Counted from the stretch's first letter, positions 34,565-44,504 are shown. The stretch: DNA of 64,000 nucleotides from Pseudonocardia sp. DSM 110487 (GCF_019468565.1 NZ_CP080521.1:2604001-2668000); one strand, 5' to 3'. A program made the numbers and translations. The notes: generated by a model from the letters alone, not told the origin.

Positions 34565-34679
34565 GCTCCTGCGACCATCTCCCGGAGACCACGTACCGCG
34601 ATCGTCGACGCCGTGGCCCCACGGGGATCGGACAGCTGATCGGATGTCGATCCGGCGGTGTCCCGATTGTCGAAGGGGC

Positions 34680-35198
34680 ATGACCCCTTCGAGGCATCCC
34701 ACTCCCATACCCGAGCTGAACGAGGCGTTTAGCGAGCCGGACGTCGCCGCCCCGTCGTGGAGCGACGTCGAGGCTGAGCTGTCGGCGGCGGAGATGTTCT
34801 GGCTGTCGACAGTCCGCCGCGACGGGCGACCGCACGTCACACCGCTTCCGGCGATCTGGCTGGAGGGGGCACTCCACATCTGCGTCGGCCGACACGAGCA
34901 GAAGGCGAAGAACCTCGCACGCGATTCCCGCTGCGTCCTGACCACGGGCACGAACCGGCTCCGGTCCGGGCTCGACGTCGTCGTCGAAGGCGCGGCAGAA
35001 CGCGTGACCGACCGATCCCGGCTGCTTCGGCTGGCGGAACTGTGGCGGACGAAGCTCGACTGGCACTTCGAGATCGGCGACGGAGCGTTCCGCGACCCGG
35101 CCGGCCGGGAAGGGCTGGTCTTCCGTCTCGCCCCAGCAAAGGTGCTGGCGTTCGGGAAGGCGCCCTTCACCCAGACCCGCTACCGGTTCCCGGCCTGA
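34680..35198 (+). CDS. Pyridoxamine 5'-phosphate oxidase-fold (PPOX, FMN/F420-type) protein
   Basis: A 172-residue split-barrel protein. Typical features: F-W-L-S-T-V-R-R-D-G-R-P-H-V-T-P near residue 40, K-A-K-N-L-A-R-D-S-R-C-V-L-T-T-G, and V-V-E-G-A-A-E-R-V-T-D. Such small actinobacterial proteins bind FMN or F420 and reduce or oxidise diverse small molecules; the substrate is unknown. ATG 34680 follows AAGGGG. It is enclosed by the two copies of the recD 3' end, so it may have arrived with the duplication. Confidence 0.85.
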   Translation: MTPSRHPTPIPELNEAFSEPDVAAPSWSDVEAELSAAEMFWLSTVRRDGRPHVTPLPAIWLEGALHICVGRHEQKAKNLARDSRCVLTTGTNRLRSGLDVVVEGAAERVTDRSRLLRLAELWRTKLDWHFEIGDGAFRDPAGREGLVFRLAPAKVLAFGKAPFTQTRYRFPA

Positions 35199-35295
35199 CC
35201 TCGACGATGCGACGGCGATGTTTCCCGGCCGCCCGAGCCCGGGTCGTGGCGTTCCACGGAACGCCCCGAAAGGCACCGCCGTTGCTCGCCCGGGA

Positions 35296-37119
35296 TCATG
35301 TGACGTGGGTGGACGCGAGCCGGTGGCGCAGGCCGCTGGCTCGGCTGACCGGGCGGGCCACCGCCGCGCGCACTGCCTCCTCGGTGCCGACGACCCGGAC
35401 GAACTCGGCGGCCCGGGTGACCGCCGTGTACAGCAGCTCCCGGGTGAGCAGCGGGGACTCGGCGGGCGGCAGCACCACCGTGACCCGCCGGAACTGGCTG
35501 CCCTGACCGCGGTGCACGGTCATCGCGTGGACGGTGGCCACCTCCGACAGCCGGGCCGGCGGGTGCAGGGTGGGCACCCCGCCGCGGGCGAACGCGACCC
35601 GCAGGCCCTCCGGCATGGCGACCGCCACGCCGGTGTCGCCGTTGAACAGGCCCACGTCGTAGTCGTTCGCCGTGACCAGCACGGGCCGGCCCGGGTACCA
35701 GGGCCCGGCCGGCGCGTCCGGCAGGGCGGCACGCAGCCACCGCTCGATCTCCGCGCTCCAGCGCGTGACGCCGTACGGGCCCCTGCGGTGGGCACACAGC
35801 ACGCGGTGGCGCTCCAGCGCGGCGAGCGCGGTGGGGACGTCGCCGCGCAGCGCCGCCTCGGTGAGCTCACGACCGGCGGCCACGACGTCCTTGCGGGTTC
35901 CGTTCACGTCGTCGGGTTCGACGAACTCCAGGTCGGGGTGGCCGCCGCGGAGCAGGGCGACCGCGGCGTCGGCGTCGGCGGCCTGCACGGCCCGGGAGAA
36001 GTCTGCAATCGCGCCGCCGAACCGCCACACGTGCCGCAGGGTGACCACGCCGTTGATCACGGAGCCGCCGACGAGGCCGCCCGGCACTCCCGCGGCATCG
36101 AGTGCGGCGTCGAGGCTCGCCTCCGGCCGCCCCGGAGCGCGCGCCAGGTCGCCGAGGACCGCGCCCGCCTCGACCGAGGCCAGCTGGTCGGGGTCGCCCA
36201 CCAGCACGAGCCGGGCCTCCGGCCGCACGGCCTCCAAGAGCCGGGCCATCATGGTGAGCGACACCATGGACGTCTCGTCGACCACCACCACGTCGAACGG
36301 CAGTCGTTGGGTGCGGCCGTACCGGAAGCGCCCACCCGGCCGCCAGCCGAGCAACCGGTGCAGGGTGGCCGCCTCCGGCGTGCTGGACCGCAGTTCGGCG
36401 GGCAGCTCGGCCGCGACCGCCTCCTGCAGCCGGGCGGCCGCCTTGCCGGTGGGCGCGGCGAGCGCCACCCGCGGCGGCGGGCCCGGCTGGTCGTGCAGCA
36501 GCGCGAGCAGCCGCGCCACCGTGGTGGTCTTGCCGGTGCCCGGACCGCCGGCGAGCACCGTGACCCGCCGCAGAACGCTCACCGCGGCCGCCAGCTTCTG
36601 CCGCTCCGAACCCGGCGCCGAGAAGTACCGCTCCAGCCCGGCCCGCAGCCGTGCGACGTCGACCTGGGGCGGAGCGGCCGCGGCCCGCTCCGTGAGCGAG
36701 CGGCGCACCACCTCCTCCTCGCCCCAGTAGCGCGCGAGGTAGAGCAGCCCGTCGACGAGCCGCAGCGGGCGCCCGCCCGGTTCGTGCGGCCCGTCGGCCA
36801 CGACGGTGCTCGCCGCGCACGCCGCGAGCCAGCGCGGCGGGTCGGGCCACGGGAGCGCGGAGACGTCCACGATCTCCTCGCCCTCGCCGAGCACGGTGTG
36901 GCTGACCGAAGCGAGGTCGACGCACACCGAGCCGAGGCGCACCGCGCGCACGGCGAGCGCCACCGCGAGCAGGACGTCCTCGTCGGTCTCACCGCCGAGG
37001 CGCCCGATTCGCGTGGCCACGTGCACGTCGGCGGGATCGAGCACGCCCGCGGAGTTGAAGACGCCGAGCAGGCCGTCGGCCGCGCGGGCGAGCCTCACAT
37101 CGCCGAGATCGACCGTCAT
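35296..37119 (-). CDS. recD: Exodeoxyribonuclease V alpha subunit, RecD
   Basis: A 607-residue SF1 5'-3' helicase subunit of RecBCD, for double-strand-break repair. Walker A G-G-P-G-T-G-K-T-T at ~191-199, Walker B V-V-V-D-E-T-S-M, then G-D-P-D-Q-L-A-S-V, and the C-terminal V-H-A-M-T-V-H-R-G-Q-G-S-Q-F with Y-T-A-V-T-R-A. Length is normal for RecD. ATG 37119 overlaps the recB stop by 4 nt. Its 3' end has been duplicated at 34281-34564. Confidence 0.93.
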   Translation of the reverse strand: MTVDLGDVRLARAADGLLGVFNSAGVLDPADVHVATRIGRLGGETDEDVLLAVALAVRAVRLGSVCVDLASVSHTVLGEGEEIVDVSALPWPDPPRWLAACAASTVVADGPHEPGGRPLRLVDGLLYLARYWGEEEVVRRSLTERAAAAPPQVDVARLRAGLERYFSAPGSERQKLAAAVSVLRRVTVLAGGPGTGKTTTVARLLALLHDQPGPPPRVALAAPTGKAAARLQEAVAAELPAELRSSTPEAATLHRLLGWRPGGRFRYGRTQRLPFDVVVVDETSMVSLTMMARLLEAVRPEARLVLVGDPDQLASVEAGAVLGDLARAPGRPEASLDAALDAAGVPGGLVGGSVINGVVTLRHVWRFGGAIADFSRAVQAADADAAVALLRGGHPDLEFVEPDDVNGTRKDVVAAGRELTEAALRGDVPTALAALERHRVLCAHRRGPYGVTRWSAEIERWLRAALPDAPAGPWYPGRPVLVTANDYDVGLFNGDTGVAVAMPEGLRVAFARGGVPTLHPPARLSEVATVHAMTVHRGQGSQFRRVTVVLPPAESPLLTRELLYTAVTRAAEFVRVVGTEEAVRAAVARPVSRASGLRHRLASTHVT

Positions 37120-40100
37120 ATCGCACCGTCCAGCAGCTGCGAGAGCTCCACCACGAGCGGGGCGGGCGGCGCCCAGCTGAACACCCCGCACGGCACGCCG
37201 TCGACCACCGGGGTGTCGGGGCCGCACATCCCGCGCACGAACAGGTACAGCACCCCGCCGAGGTGGCGCTCCGGCGCGTATCCGGGCAATCGCCAGCGCA
37301 GGTAGCGGTGCAGCGCCACGCTGTAGAGCAGCGCCTGCAACGGATAATGGGCGGCGATCATCGCCTCGGCGAGCCGTGGCGGCGTGTAATGGGCGGACGT
37401 GAGCGGCTCGCGTCCCTCGGGACCCATCGGGCCGAGCCAGTTGGTCTTGTAGTCCACCACCGCGAACCGCGAGCCGGGCAGCCGCAGCACGGCGTCGATG
37501 CTGCCGGTGAGGTAGCCGCGCAGCGGCTGCTCGTCGAGCCCGTCGAGCGCGTCGGGGTACGGGTGCAGCGGGTCGTCGGCGGGCAGGTGCGTGCGCAGCA
37601 GCGGTGCGACGGCGCCGAGGGCGACCGGTCGGCCGGGGGTGTCGCCGCCTGCGAGGGGGAGCTCGAAGTCGAGCTCGGCGAGCCGGTCGCGCGGCGCGAT
37701 GTCGGCGAGGCGCAGGCCACCGGCAAGGGGGCCGAGCGGCGTCTGCACGGCCGGGAGCAGTGCCGCCCCCAGCTGCTCGGCATCGACGCCCGGCACCGGG
37801 TGGTGCACGACTTGCTCGCGGGCGCGGGCGATGAGCTCGCCGGGCAGGTCGGCGGCCGTGAGGTCGGCCGCCTCGAAGATCCCGTGCACCAGCGTGCCGA
37901 AGCCGGCCCCGAGCGGCAGCTCGGCCATCGGCGACGGCACGCCGGCGAGGTCGGAGCCGGTCTCCAGCTCGACCGCGGCCTCGTCGTCGATCCCCGGTGC
38001 CTCGGGCTCGCTGCCGACGCCCGGCCCGTGACCGTGGCTCGCGCTGGCCGTGAGCGCGCTGTAGGACGTGCGCCGCCATGCGATGTCGAGCCGGCGGGAG
38101 AACCGCGCGGCACGCAGCTCGCCCCCTACCGGCTCGTCAGCGGAGAACGTGAGCGCGCTCCGCGAGAACCCGATCTCCTCGACCGAGATCCTTTTGGCTG
38201 AGATCCGGCTCCCGGCGAGCTCACGCAGCGCGTGGAGTGCCGCGTTGTCGGCGGGCACGCGGTAGACCTCCGCGGGGTCGCGGCCCGCGGGGGGCCGCCC
38301 GATCAGCAGCCGGTGCAGCGGCGACGTGGCCGTGGTGGTGGCGGGCACCCACCAGGTGACCACCTGGCAGCGCGCCCGCGTGAGCGCCACGTAGAGCAGC
38401 CGCAGGTCCTCGCCCGCCTCCTCAGCGCGGTGCCGAGCGACCCGCTCCTTCCACCCGTCGCCGGACTCGCCGCCCACGTCGAGTACCCGGGCGCCCGTCT
38501 CGTCGTGCAGCAGCGGAACGTCCGGGTCGCGGACGTTGCGATCCCACGCGAACGGCACGTAGACGACGGGGAACTCGAGGCCCTTGCTGCGGTGGATCGT
38601 GATGATCTGCACGGCGTCCGCGTCGGACTCCAGCCGCCTGCTCCGCTCGACCACGACGTCCTGGGCGGCGTCGGCGATGCGGTGGCGCAGCCACTCCACC
38701 AGCGCGGCCGGGCCGAGGTGCTCGGACACCGCCGCGGCGTGCAGTGTCTGGGCGATGTGGCGCAGGTCGGTGAGCAGCCGCTCCCCGTCGGCGACGCCGA
38801 GCAGGCGGCCGGGCAGCCCGGTGCCGGTGGTGATGGCCTCCAGCAGCGCGGCGATCCCGCGCTCGTGCAGCACCACGGCCCACGCGCGCAGCGTGGCGCC
38901 GACTTCGTCGAGCAGCGCCTCGGCGTCGGGCCCGCAGAGCTCGGCGACCGTGTGGCCGAGAAAAGGGGTGAGCGCGGCGGCCCGCACCCGGGCGGCCCGC
39001 GGCTGTTCGAGGGCCTCCAGCAGCGTGAGCCACTCCCCGGCGACCGGGGTGCCGAACACGCTCGCGGTGCCGGACAGCACAGCGGGCACCCCCTCGGCGG
39101 CGAGGGCATGGCGGATCATCGCGCCCTGGTCGTTGGTGCGGACCAGCACAGCGACGTCGCCGGGCGCCACCGGCGCGCCCTCGATCGTGGCGGCGCTCGC
39201 GAGCAGCGCCGCGATGTCGGTGGCCGCGTCGCGGGCCACGAGCTCGCGGGCCGGGCCGACGATTGCGAGGTCGCGCCGCGGCGCCTTGGGGAGCCCGGCC
39301 CGCGATGCCACCCGCAGCCGCAACGGCGTGTCGACGGGTGCGCCGCGCAGCCGGCTGCCGGGGTGGGCGGACTCCACGGGATGCACCGTGATCCGCGAGT
39401 CGCCGAGCGCCGCGCCCGCGAACACCGTGTCGAGCGCCTCGAGCAGCGGGGCGTCGCTGCGCCAGTTGCGGGCCAGGGTGGCGTGGTGGTCGGCGGCGTC
39501 GGTGGCGTCGAGGTAGCTGACGACGTCGGCCCCGCGGAACGCGTAGATCGCCTGCTTCGGGTCGCCGATCAGCACCAGGGTGGTGGACCCGTGGAAGGCC
39601 TTGCGCAGGATCTGCCACTGCACCGGGTCGGTGTCCTGGAACTCGTCGACCAGCACCACCCGGTAGCGCGCCCGCAGCCGCGCGGCCGCCCCCCGCGCCG
39701 GGTCGGCCAGCGCGTCGGCGAGCCGGGTGAGCATGTCGTCGTAGGTGTAGATGCGCCGCACCCGCTTGCGCCGCGCGACCTCGGTGCGCACGGCCATGGC
39801 GAAGCGGTAACGGACGTGGGCGGCGGTGCCCGGCTCGGCGTCGCGCGGTTCGAGCCGCGCCTGCCCGTCGTGCACGGCCCGGCGGGCGAGGGCGAGGGCC
39901 TCGCTCCGGCTGAACGCGGGCGTGCCGGCTCCCCGTGCGCCGTACTTGCGGACGTAGAAGTCGTCGACGACCTCCGTGAGGACGTCGTCGATCGACTCCA
40001 CGAACACGGCGTCGCGATCGCCGTCGCCCGCCACGCCGAGCCCGGCGAGCATCTGCTGGCAGAACTGGTGGGTGGTGGCGATGGTGGCCGCGTCGAACTG

Positions 40101-40472
40101 GATGATCGCGCGGGCCAGCCGGGCGCGGCGGGCCGCGACCTCGGGATCGGGCGCGTCGGCGAGCAGCGCGACCACCGAGTCGCTCCCGGCGCGGGCGGCC
40201 ACGGGGTCGGCCAGGCCGCGCTCGGCGGTGACGAGGCGCTCCCGCACGCGCTCGCGCAGCTCCTGGGTGGCCTCCCGGCCGAACGTGACGAGCATGAGCT
40301 CGGGCAGCGCCGCGTAGCCCTCCGCGACGTAGCGGGTGGCGAGCGCCGCGATCGTGAAGGTCTTGCCGGTGCCGGCGCTCGCCTCGAGGACGGTGGTGCC
40401 GGTGGGCAGCTCGCCGCAGACGTCGAACGCGGCGGGTGCGAGCACCGGGGCGGGGAACGGGATGACGGTCAC
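37116..40472 (-). CDS. recB: Exodeoxyribonuclease V beta subunit, RecB
   Basis: A 1,118-residue UvrD-like 3'-5' helicase and nuclease. Walker A A-S-A-G-T-G-K-T at ~31-38, V-D-E-F-Q-D-T-D-P-V-Q-W, G-D-P-K-Q-A-I-Y-A-F-R-G-A-D, T-I-H-R-S-K-G-L-E-F-P-V-V, and the RecB-family nuclease motif V-V-D-Y-K-T-N-W near the C-terminus (D-x-K of PD-(D/E)xK). GTG 40472 overlaps the recC stop (GTGA). Confidence 0.93.
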   Translation of the reverse strand: MTVIPFPAPVLAPAAFDVCGELPTGTTVLEASAGTGKTFTIAALATRYVAEGYAALPELMLVTFGREATQELRERVRERLVTAERGLADPVAARAGSDSVVALLADAPDPEVAARRARLARAIIQFDAATIATTHQFCQQMLAGLGVAGDGDRDAVFVESIDDVLTEVVDDFYVRKYGARGAGTPAFSRSEALALARRAVHDGQARLEPRDAEPGTAAHVRYRFAMAVRTEVARRKRVRRIYTYDDMLTRLADALADPARGAAARLRARYRVVLVDEFQDTDPVQWQILRKAFHGSTTLVLIGDPKQAIYAFRGADVVSYLDATDAADHHATLARNWRSDAPLLEALDTVFAGAALGDSRITVHPVESAHPGSRLRGAPVDTPLRLRVASRAGLPKAPRRDLAIVGPARELVARDAATDIAALLASAATIEGAPVAPGDVAVLVRTNDQGAMIRHALAAEGVPAVLSGTASVFGTPVAGEWLTLLEALEQPRAARVRAAALTPFLGHTVAELCGPDAEALLDEVGATLRAWAVVLHERGIAALLEAITTGTGLPGRLLGVADGERLLTDLRHIAQTLHAAAVSEHLGPAALVEWLRHRIADAAQDVVVERSRRLESDADAVQIITIHRSKGLEFPVVYVPFAWDRNVRDPDVPLLHDETGARVLDVGGESGDGWKERVARHRAEEAGEDLRLLYVALTRARCQVVTWWVPATTTATSPLHRLLIGRPPAGRDPAEVYRVPADNAALHALRELAGSRISAKRISVEEIGFSRSALTFSADEPVGGELRAARFSRRLDIAWRRTSYSALTASASHGHGPGVGSEPEAPGIDDEAAVELETGSDLAGVPSPMAELPLGAGFGTLVHGIFEAADLTAADLPGELIARAREQVVHHPVPGVDAEQLGAALLPAVQTPLGPLAGGLRLADIAPRDRLAELDFELPLAGGDTPGRPVALGAVAPLLRTHLPADDPLHPYPDALDGLDEQPLRGYLTGSIDAVLRLPGSRFAVVDYKTNWLGPMGPEGREPLTSAHYTPPRLAEAMIAAHYPLQALLYSVALHRYLRWRLPGYAPERHLGGVLYLFVRGMCGPDTPVVDGVPCGVFSWAPPAPLVVELSQLLDGAI

Positions 40473-43400
40473 AGCCGAACCACATCTTCTGCCGCGAGCA
40501 ACGGGGACCAGACCTGCAGCGCGAGCGTGCCGAACCGGGTGGGTTCGCCACCGGGTGGTCCGGCCGCGGTGAGCACCTCGGGGCCTGCGGCCGGGCCCCA
40601 TGCCTTGACGTGCGCGGTGTCGGCGCGCTCGGCCCCGGCGCCGCTCGTCCACTTGCGCAGCGCCTCGTCGAGCGCGCCCGCCGGGTCGGCACCGCCGCGG
40701 CGGACGGACGCGTAGGTGTGGCCGGCGACGGTGGGCAGCGGCAGCGGCTCGCGCAGCCCCGAGCGCCGCAGCGCCACCAGTTCGGCGAGCTCGGCGGCGG
40801 CGCGGTCGGGGTCGAGCGGGCCCGCGGTGGCCATCTGGAGGCCGAACTTCTGCCCGCGCCCGATCGTGACCGCGCGCCATGGCTCCCGGGTGGCCGCGGT
40901 GAGCGCGAGCAGCCGCACCCAGGCCCGCACCCGCTGCTTGGCCGCGAGCCGGGAGAACTCGACGCGAAGGAGCACGTTCCCGTGCAGCCCGCCGATCGTG
41001 CCGACGACGCGGGTGCCGTCGGGCAGCGTGACGTCGACGTCGCGGTCGCCCGCCTCGCCCGCGAGATGGGGCTGGGCGGCGGCGACGATCGGCTCGACGT
41101 CGTCGAGCACCCGGAAGAGCACCTGCTCGCCCAGCGCGCCCGGCGGCAGCTCCCCGCGGCGCCACTCGGCCTGCCTGCAGAGATCAAGGGGCCGTCCGGC
41201 GAGCCGGTCGCGCAGCAGCCGGTCGCCGATCGACCAGATCGCGAGCCCGTCGAGGTCGACCGGCAGCGAGTCGGTGTCCTGCTCCTCAGCGGTGAACAGC
41301 GAGAGCCCCACCCGTTGGCGCAGGAACTCCTTCACCGGGTGCTCGACGAACGACACCAGCTCGTCGAGCGCGATCACACCGTCGTCCCCGGCAGGGGGCA
41401 GCGGATCGACCAGGAACGGAGCGGGCGGGGCCTTCGCGTTCGTGGCCGCCACCGCCCCCGCGAGCTCGGCTCGGTCGAAGCTGAACGGCGCCGGCCCCGC
41501 GAAGTTGCGCGGGTCGAAGGGCTGCAGCGGGTGGCGCACCACCACCTGGTCGAGCGCCTCCGCGCCCGCGGTGGCCGCGATGGCGTCGAGCAGCTCCCCG
41601 AGCGGCACGGCCGGTGGCCTGCGGGCGCCGGTGCGCTCGTCGGCGCCGGAGTGCACCACGACGAGGTGCTCGGTGGCGGCGCGGATCGCGTCGAGGAAGA
41701 GCTGGCGGTCCTCGCTGCGCGGGTCGCGTTCGCCGACGAGCGGGTCGCGGGCGAGCAGGTCGTCGCCGTCGGGCACACCGGCCCGTGGGAAGGCGCCGTC
41801 GTCGAGGCCGAGCAGGCAGATCACGCGGTGCGGCACCGACCGCATCGGCACCAGCGTGGCGACGGTGAGCGTGCCGGTGCGGAAGTTGGCCCGGGTGGGC
41901 CGGCCGCGCAGCCGCTCGGCGAGCAGCCCGCGGACGTCGGCGAGCCCGAGCTCGACCGTGGCGGCGTGCGGCCCCGCCGCGCGGACGGCCGCGGCGAGCT
42001 CGGCCCGCGCCTGCGTGCCCTGCCACTCGTCGGTGCCGGTGACGAGGGTGAGCGCGTCGAGGCCGTGCTGGAGCACCGCGACCCACCGGTCGAGTGGCTG
42101 CTGCCCGGCCAGGTCCGCCAGAACGGCCGCGACCCGCTCGACGAACTCCGCGAGCCGCCCGAGCCGGGCGACGTCGCCGGACTCGACCTCGTCCAGCGGC
42201 AGTGCCGTGCCGAGCCACTCGTGGTCGGCGCCGGACATCGCCACGCCGAGCAGCAGCCGATCGAGGCCCGCGGACCAGGTGTTCTGCGGGAACCCGTCGA
42301 GCTGGAACGGCGCCCGGTGCGCGCCGTCGAGCCCCCACCGGACCCCGGAGCGGACCACGAGCTCGCGCAGCCGCTCGAGGTCGGCGTCGTCGAGGTCGAA
42401 GCGCCCGCGCACCGGCGCGCTGGCGAGCAGGTCGAGCAGCTGCGAGGTGGTGGCGCGGGAGTCGGCCAGCTCCAGCAGCTGCGCCACCGTGTCGAGCAGC
42501 GGGTTGACCTGGCGCAGCGCGCGGTCGGCGATGCGGACCTGCAGGCGCTGGCCAGGGTGGGCGTCGGGCCCGTCGGCGAGCCCGAAGCAGGCCGAGACCA
42601 GCGGCGCGAACGTCTCGACGTCGGGGCACATCACCAGCACGTCGCGCGGTTCGAGGGTGGGGTCGGCCTCGAGCAGCCCGAGCACGATCTCCCGCAGCAC
42701 CTCGACCTGCCGGTCGGGGCCGTGGCAGGAGTGCACCTGCACGCTGCGGTCGCCGGGCGCCACCACGAACCCGCCGTCGGGCGCGCGGTCGTCGCGCAGG
42801 TCGGCCTGGAGCCGCTGCAGGAGCGTGACCGGCGGGCCCTCGTCCGCCGCGTGGTGGGTGTCGACGCACTCCGCGGGGAGCCGGAGCTGCAGCTCACGGG
42901 CGTCGCGGCCGAGGGAGCCCAGCAGCGGGTGGCGGGGTGTGGCGGCGGTGGGATCGGCGCGCCGGAGCGGGATCTCGGGCGGCGCCACGACGGCGGCCCA
43001 CAGTGCGGGGGAGGGGTGGGGCAGCCACAGGTGCACGTCGCGGCGCTCGGCGAGCGCCGCCAGTACCGCGAGGTGCTCGGCGGGCAGGCGGGTGGGGCCG
43101 AAGATCGACACCCGGGCCGGCAACGGGACGACATCCGGGTCGGCGCGCAGGACCGCGCACGCCGCCTCCAGGCGCTCGGCGGGGGAGGGGGCGCCGATCC
43201 GCTCGCGGAGCCGCCGCCACAGCTCCGGTTGCCACGCGAGGTCGGCCGCGCCGCCCTCCGGATCTCCGGCGCCGGCCAGCCATGCGGTGAGCAGCGCGGG
43301 CCGGTGGGTGGCGTAGGCGGCGAAGAGATCGGTGAGGTGGCGCGCGACGGCGTACCGGCGGCCCCGCCCCGCGTCACCCACGTGCGCACCGAGCGGGGCG

Positions 43401-43744
43401 CACCACTCCTCCCCGACGCTCGCGTCGATCACCTCCAGCAGCGGCCACACCGCTCGCTCCGGCTGCCACGGGTCGTCGTCGGGAGCCAGGCCGGTGGCCG
43501 CCGCGACGACCTCGGCCACCACCGCGGCGGGCGAGGGGAAAGCCACGCCGGCGCACACGCCGTCGCCGCCTCCGTCGGCCGACCCGAGCCGGTGAGCGAG
43601 CCGCTGTGCCAACCACCGCTCCACGCCCCTGGCCGGTACCGCGACGACCTCGGCGGCGAACGGGTCGGCCGGCGGCTCACCCAGCAGCTCGCCCAGCGCG
43701 CGGGCCAGCGTGTCGGCCCGTTCGGCCCGGTGCAGGTGCCACAT
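40469..43744 (-). CDS. recC: Exodeoxyribonuclease V gamma subunit, RecC
   Basis: A 1,091-residue RecC-type subunit, the Chi-scanning scaffold of RecBCD. Typical stretches: V-V-A-V-P-A-R-G-V-E-R-W-L-A near the N-terminus, H-S-C-H-G-P-D-R-Q-V-E-V-L, M-R-S-V-P-H-R-V-I-C-L-L-G-L-D-D, and F-V-E-H-P-V-K-E-F-L-R. ATG 43744 has GAGGGGGGCAC upstream. First gene of recC-recB-recD, all joined by 4-nt overlaps. Confidence 0.93.
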   Translation of the reverse strand: MWHLHRAERADTLARALGELLGEPPADPFAAEVVAVPARGVERWLAQRLAHRLGSADGGGDGVCAGVAFPSPAAVVAEVVAAATGLAPDDDPWQPERAVWPLLEVIDASVGEEWCAPLGAHVGDAGRGRRYAVARHLTDLFAAYATHRPALLTAWLAGAGDPEGGAADLAWQPELWRRLRERIGAPSPAERLEAACAVLRADPDVVPLPARVSIFGPTRLPAEHLAVLAALAERRDVHLWLPHPSPALWAAVVAPPEIPLRRADPTAATPRHPLLGSLGRDARELQLRLPAECVDTHHAADEGPPVTLLQRLQADLRDDRAPDGGFVVAPGDRSVQVHSCHGPDRQVEVLREIVLGLLEADPTLEPRDVLVMCPDVETFAPLVSACFGLADGPDAHPGQRLQVRIADRALRQVNPLLDTVAQLLELADSRATTSQLLDLLASAPVRGRFDLDDADLERLRELVVRSGVRWGLDGAHRAPFQLDGFPQNTWSAGLDRLLLGVAMSGADHEWLGTALPLDEVESGDVARLGRLAEFVERVAAVLADLAGQQPLDRWVAVLQHGLDALTLVTGTDEWQGTQARAELAAAVRAAGPHAATVELGLADVRGLLAERLRGRPTRANFRTGTLTVATLVPMRSVPHRVICLLGLDDGAFPRAGVPDGDDLLARDPLVGERDPRSEDRQLFLDAIRAATEHLVVVHSGADERTGARRPPAVPLGELLDAIAATAGAEALDQVVVRHPLQPFDPRNFAGPAPFSFDRAELAGAVAATNAKAPPAPFLVDPLPPAGDDGVIALDELVSFVEHPVKEFLRQRVGLSLFTAEEQDTDSLPVDLDGLAIWSIGDRLLRDRLAGRPLDLCRQAEWRRGELPPGALGEQVLFRVLDDVEPIVAAAQPHLAGEAGDRDVDVTLPDGTRVVGTIGGLHGNVLLRVEFSRLAAKQRVRAWVRLLALTAATREPWRAVTIGRGQKFGLQMATAGPLDPDRAAAELAELVALRRSGLREPLPLPTVAGHTYASVRRGGADPAGALDEALRKWTSGAGAERADTAHVKAWGPAAGPEVLTAAGPPGGEPTRFGTLALQVWSPLLAAEDVVRL

Positions 43745-44051
43745 GGCTGTGCCCCCCTCGTTCACGTTCTGCGCACACGCTAAGGGCGGGCGGTGACAGA
43801 CCCCGACGGGGGCGCGCCGGTTGTCCACAAGTCACGCTGCGCGCGTGAGATGCCTCGGTGGCGCGAATCAGCAGTGGGACCGGTCCTTCCACGGACGCGG
43901 CGAGACGCTGGGTGATCATGCACCGGCCCGGGCGCTACCGAGCGTGATCAAGTCCGAGAATCAACACGATGGTGTTATCCCGATTCCGCTCCGCTAACGG
44001 GAAGCTGGGACCCGCGCGATCACCGGGTACAGGACGCGGAGGAGGGATCAC
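43745..44051. other. Intergenic region upstream of recC
   Basis: About 300 bases between the divergent recC start and the small gene at 44052. It should hold promoters for both. I see no gene, clear palindrome or RNA structure in it. Confidence 0.5.
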
Positions 44052-44447
44052 GTGAACGCCGACAGGAACGACGCGACGACCGGACCGATGGTGCCGGAGC
44101 AGCGAGGCGTGCGTGACCAGGCCCGGGCCGAGGTCCTCTGCCGCCACGCCCGCCTGACCAAGGCCGGGCGTCCGATCTTCTGCCGGCCCAGCCGTGCCGA
44201 GATCGAGGGCTGGGCGCCACCGCGCCAGGGGCCGGGCTCCGACGGCAAGGTGATCTACTCGACGCGCGAGGACGCCGAGGCCGCGGCGCGCGAGCTGGAG
44301 GCGCTCGGCGCACGGCCGCTGCGGTCCTACATCTGCGCTCGATCCCGCGGAGGCCACTTCCACCTCACCACCGACTCGACCCAGCGCACCGGGCACCTGC
44401 CGCTGCACCTGCGCATCCCGCAGCAGCGCATCCCGCTCTCCGCGTAG
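44052..44447 (+). CDS. Conserved hypothetical actinobacterial protein
   Basis: A 131-residue soluble protein. It contains L-C-R-H-A-R-L-T-K-A-G-R, K-V-I-Y-S-T-R-E-D-A-E-A-A-A-R-E-L and, near the end, Y-I-C-A-R-S-R-G-G-H-F-H-L-T-T. The Y-x-C-x(4-6)-H-x-H-L-T-T pattern is common in small actinobacterial proteins and could be a zinc site, but I cannot assign a role. GTG 44052 has GGAGGAGGGATC upstream. Confidence 0.75.
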   Translation: MNADRNDATTGPMVPEQRGVRDQARAEVLCRHARLTKAGRPIFCRPSRAEIEGWAPPRQGPGSDGKVIYSTREDAEAAARELEALGARPLRSYICARSRGGHFHLTTDSTQRTGHLPLHLRIPQQRIPLSA

Positions 44448-44448
44448 G

Positions 44449-44479
44449 TTGACCTGAAGCCAAGTTGAACTCCTAGCGT
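44449..44479 (+). promoter_or_regulatory. Predicted promoter with a long (19-bp) spacer
   Basis: TTGACC at 44449-44454 and TAGCGT at 44474-44479 with a 19-bp spacer, before the NmrA-like gene. A spacer of this length is characteristic of MerR-family-activated promoters. Confidence 0.45.
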
Positions 44480-44504
44480 CGTCCGCGACGAAAGGAGTTC
44501 AACT
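44463..44504. promoter_or_regulatory. 12-bp inverted repeat over the SD region of the NmrA-like gene
   Basis: AGTTGAACTCCT (44463-44474) and its exact reverse complement AGGAGTTCAACT (44493-44504) are 18 bases apart. The right arm contains the SD and touches the GTG start. The repeat could be a repressor operator or, if the transcript begins upstream, a hairpin hiding the SD. Confidence 0.65.

Noticed and set aside
35218..37305. Very long open frames on the plus strand opposite recD and recB
   Set aside because: They are antisense to clear RecBCD proteins, rich in Arg/Gly/Ala/Pro with no domain, as expected from GC-rich codon bias.
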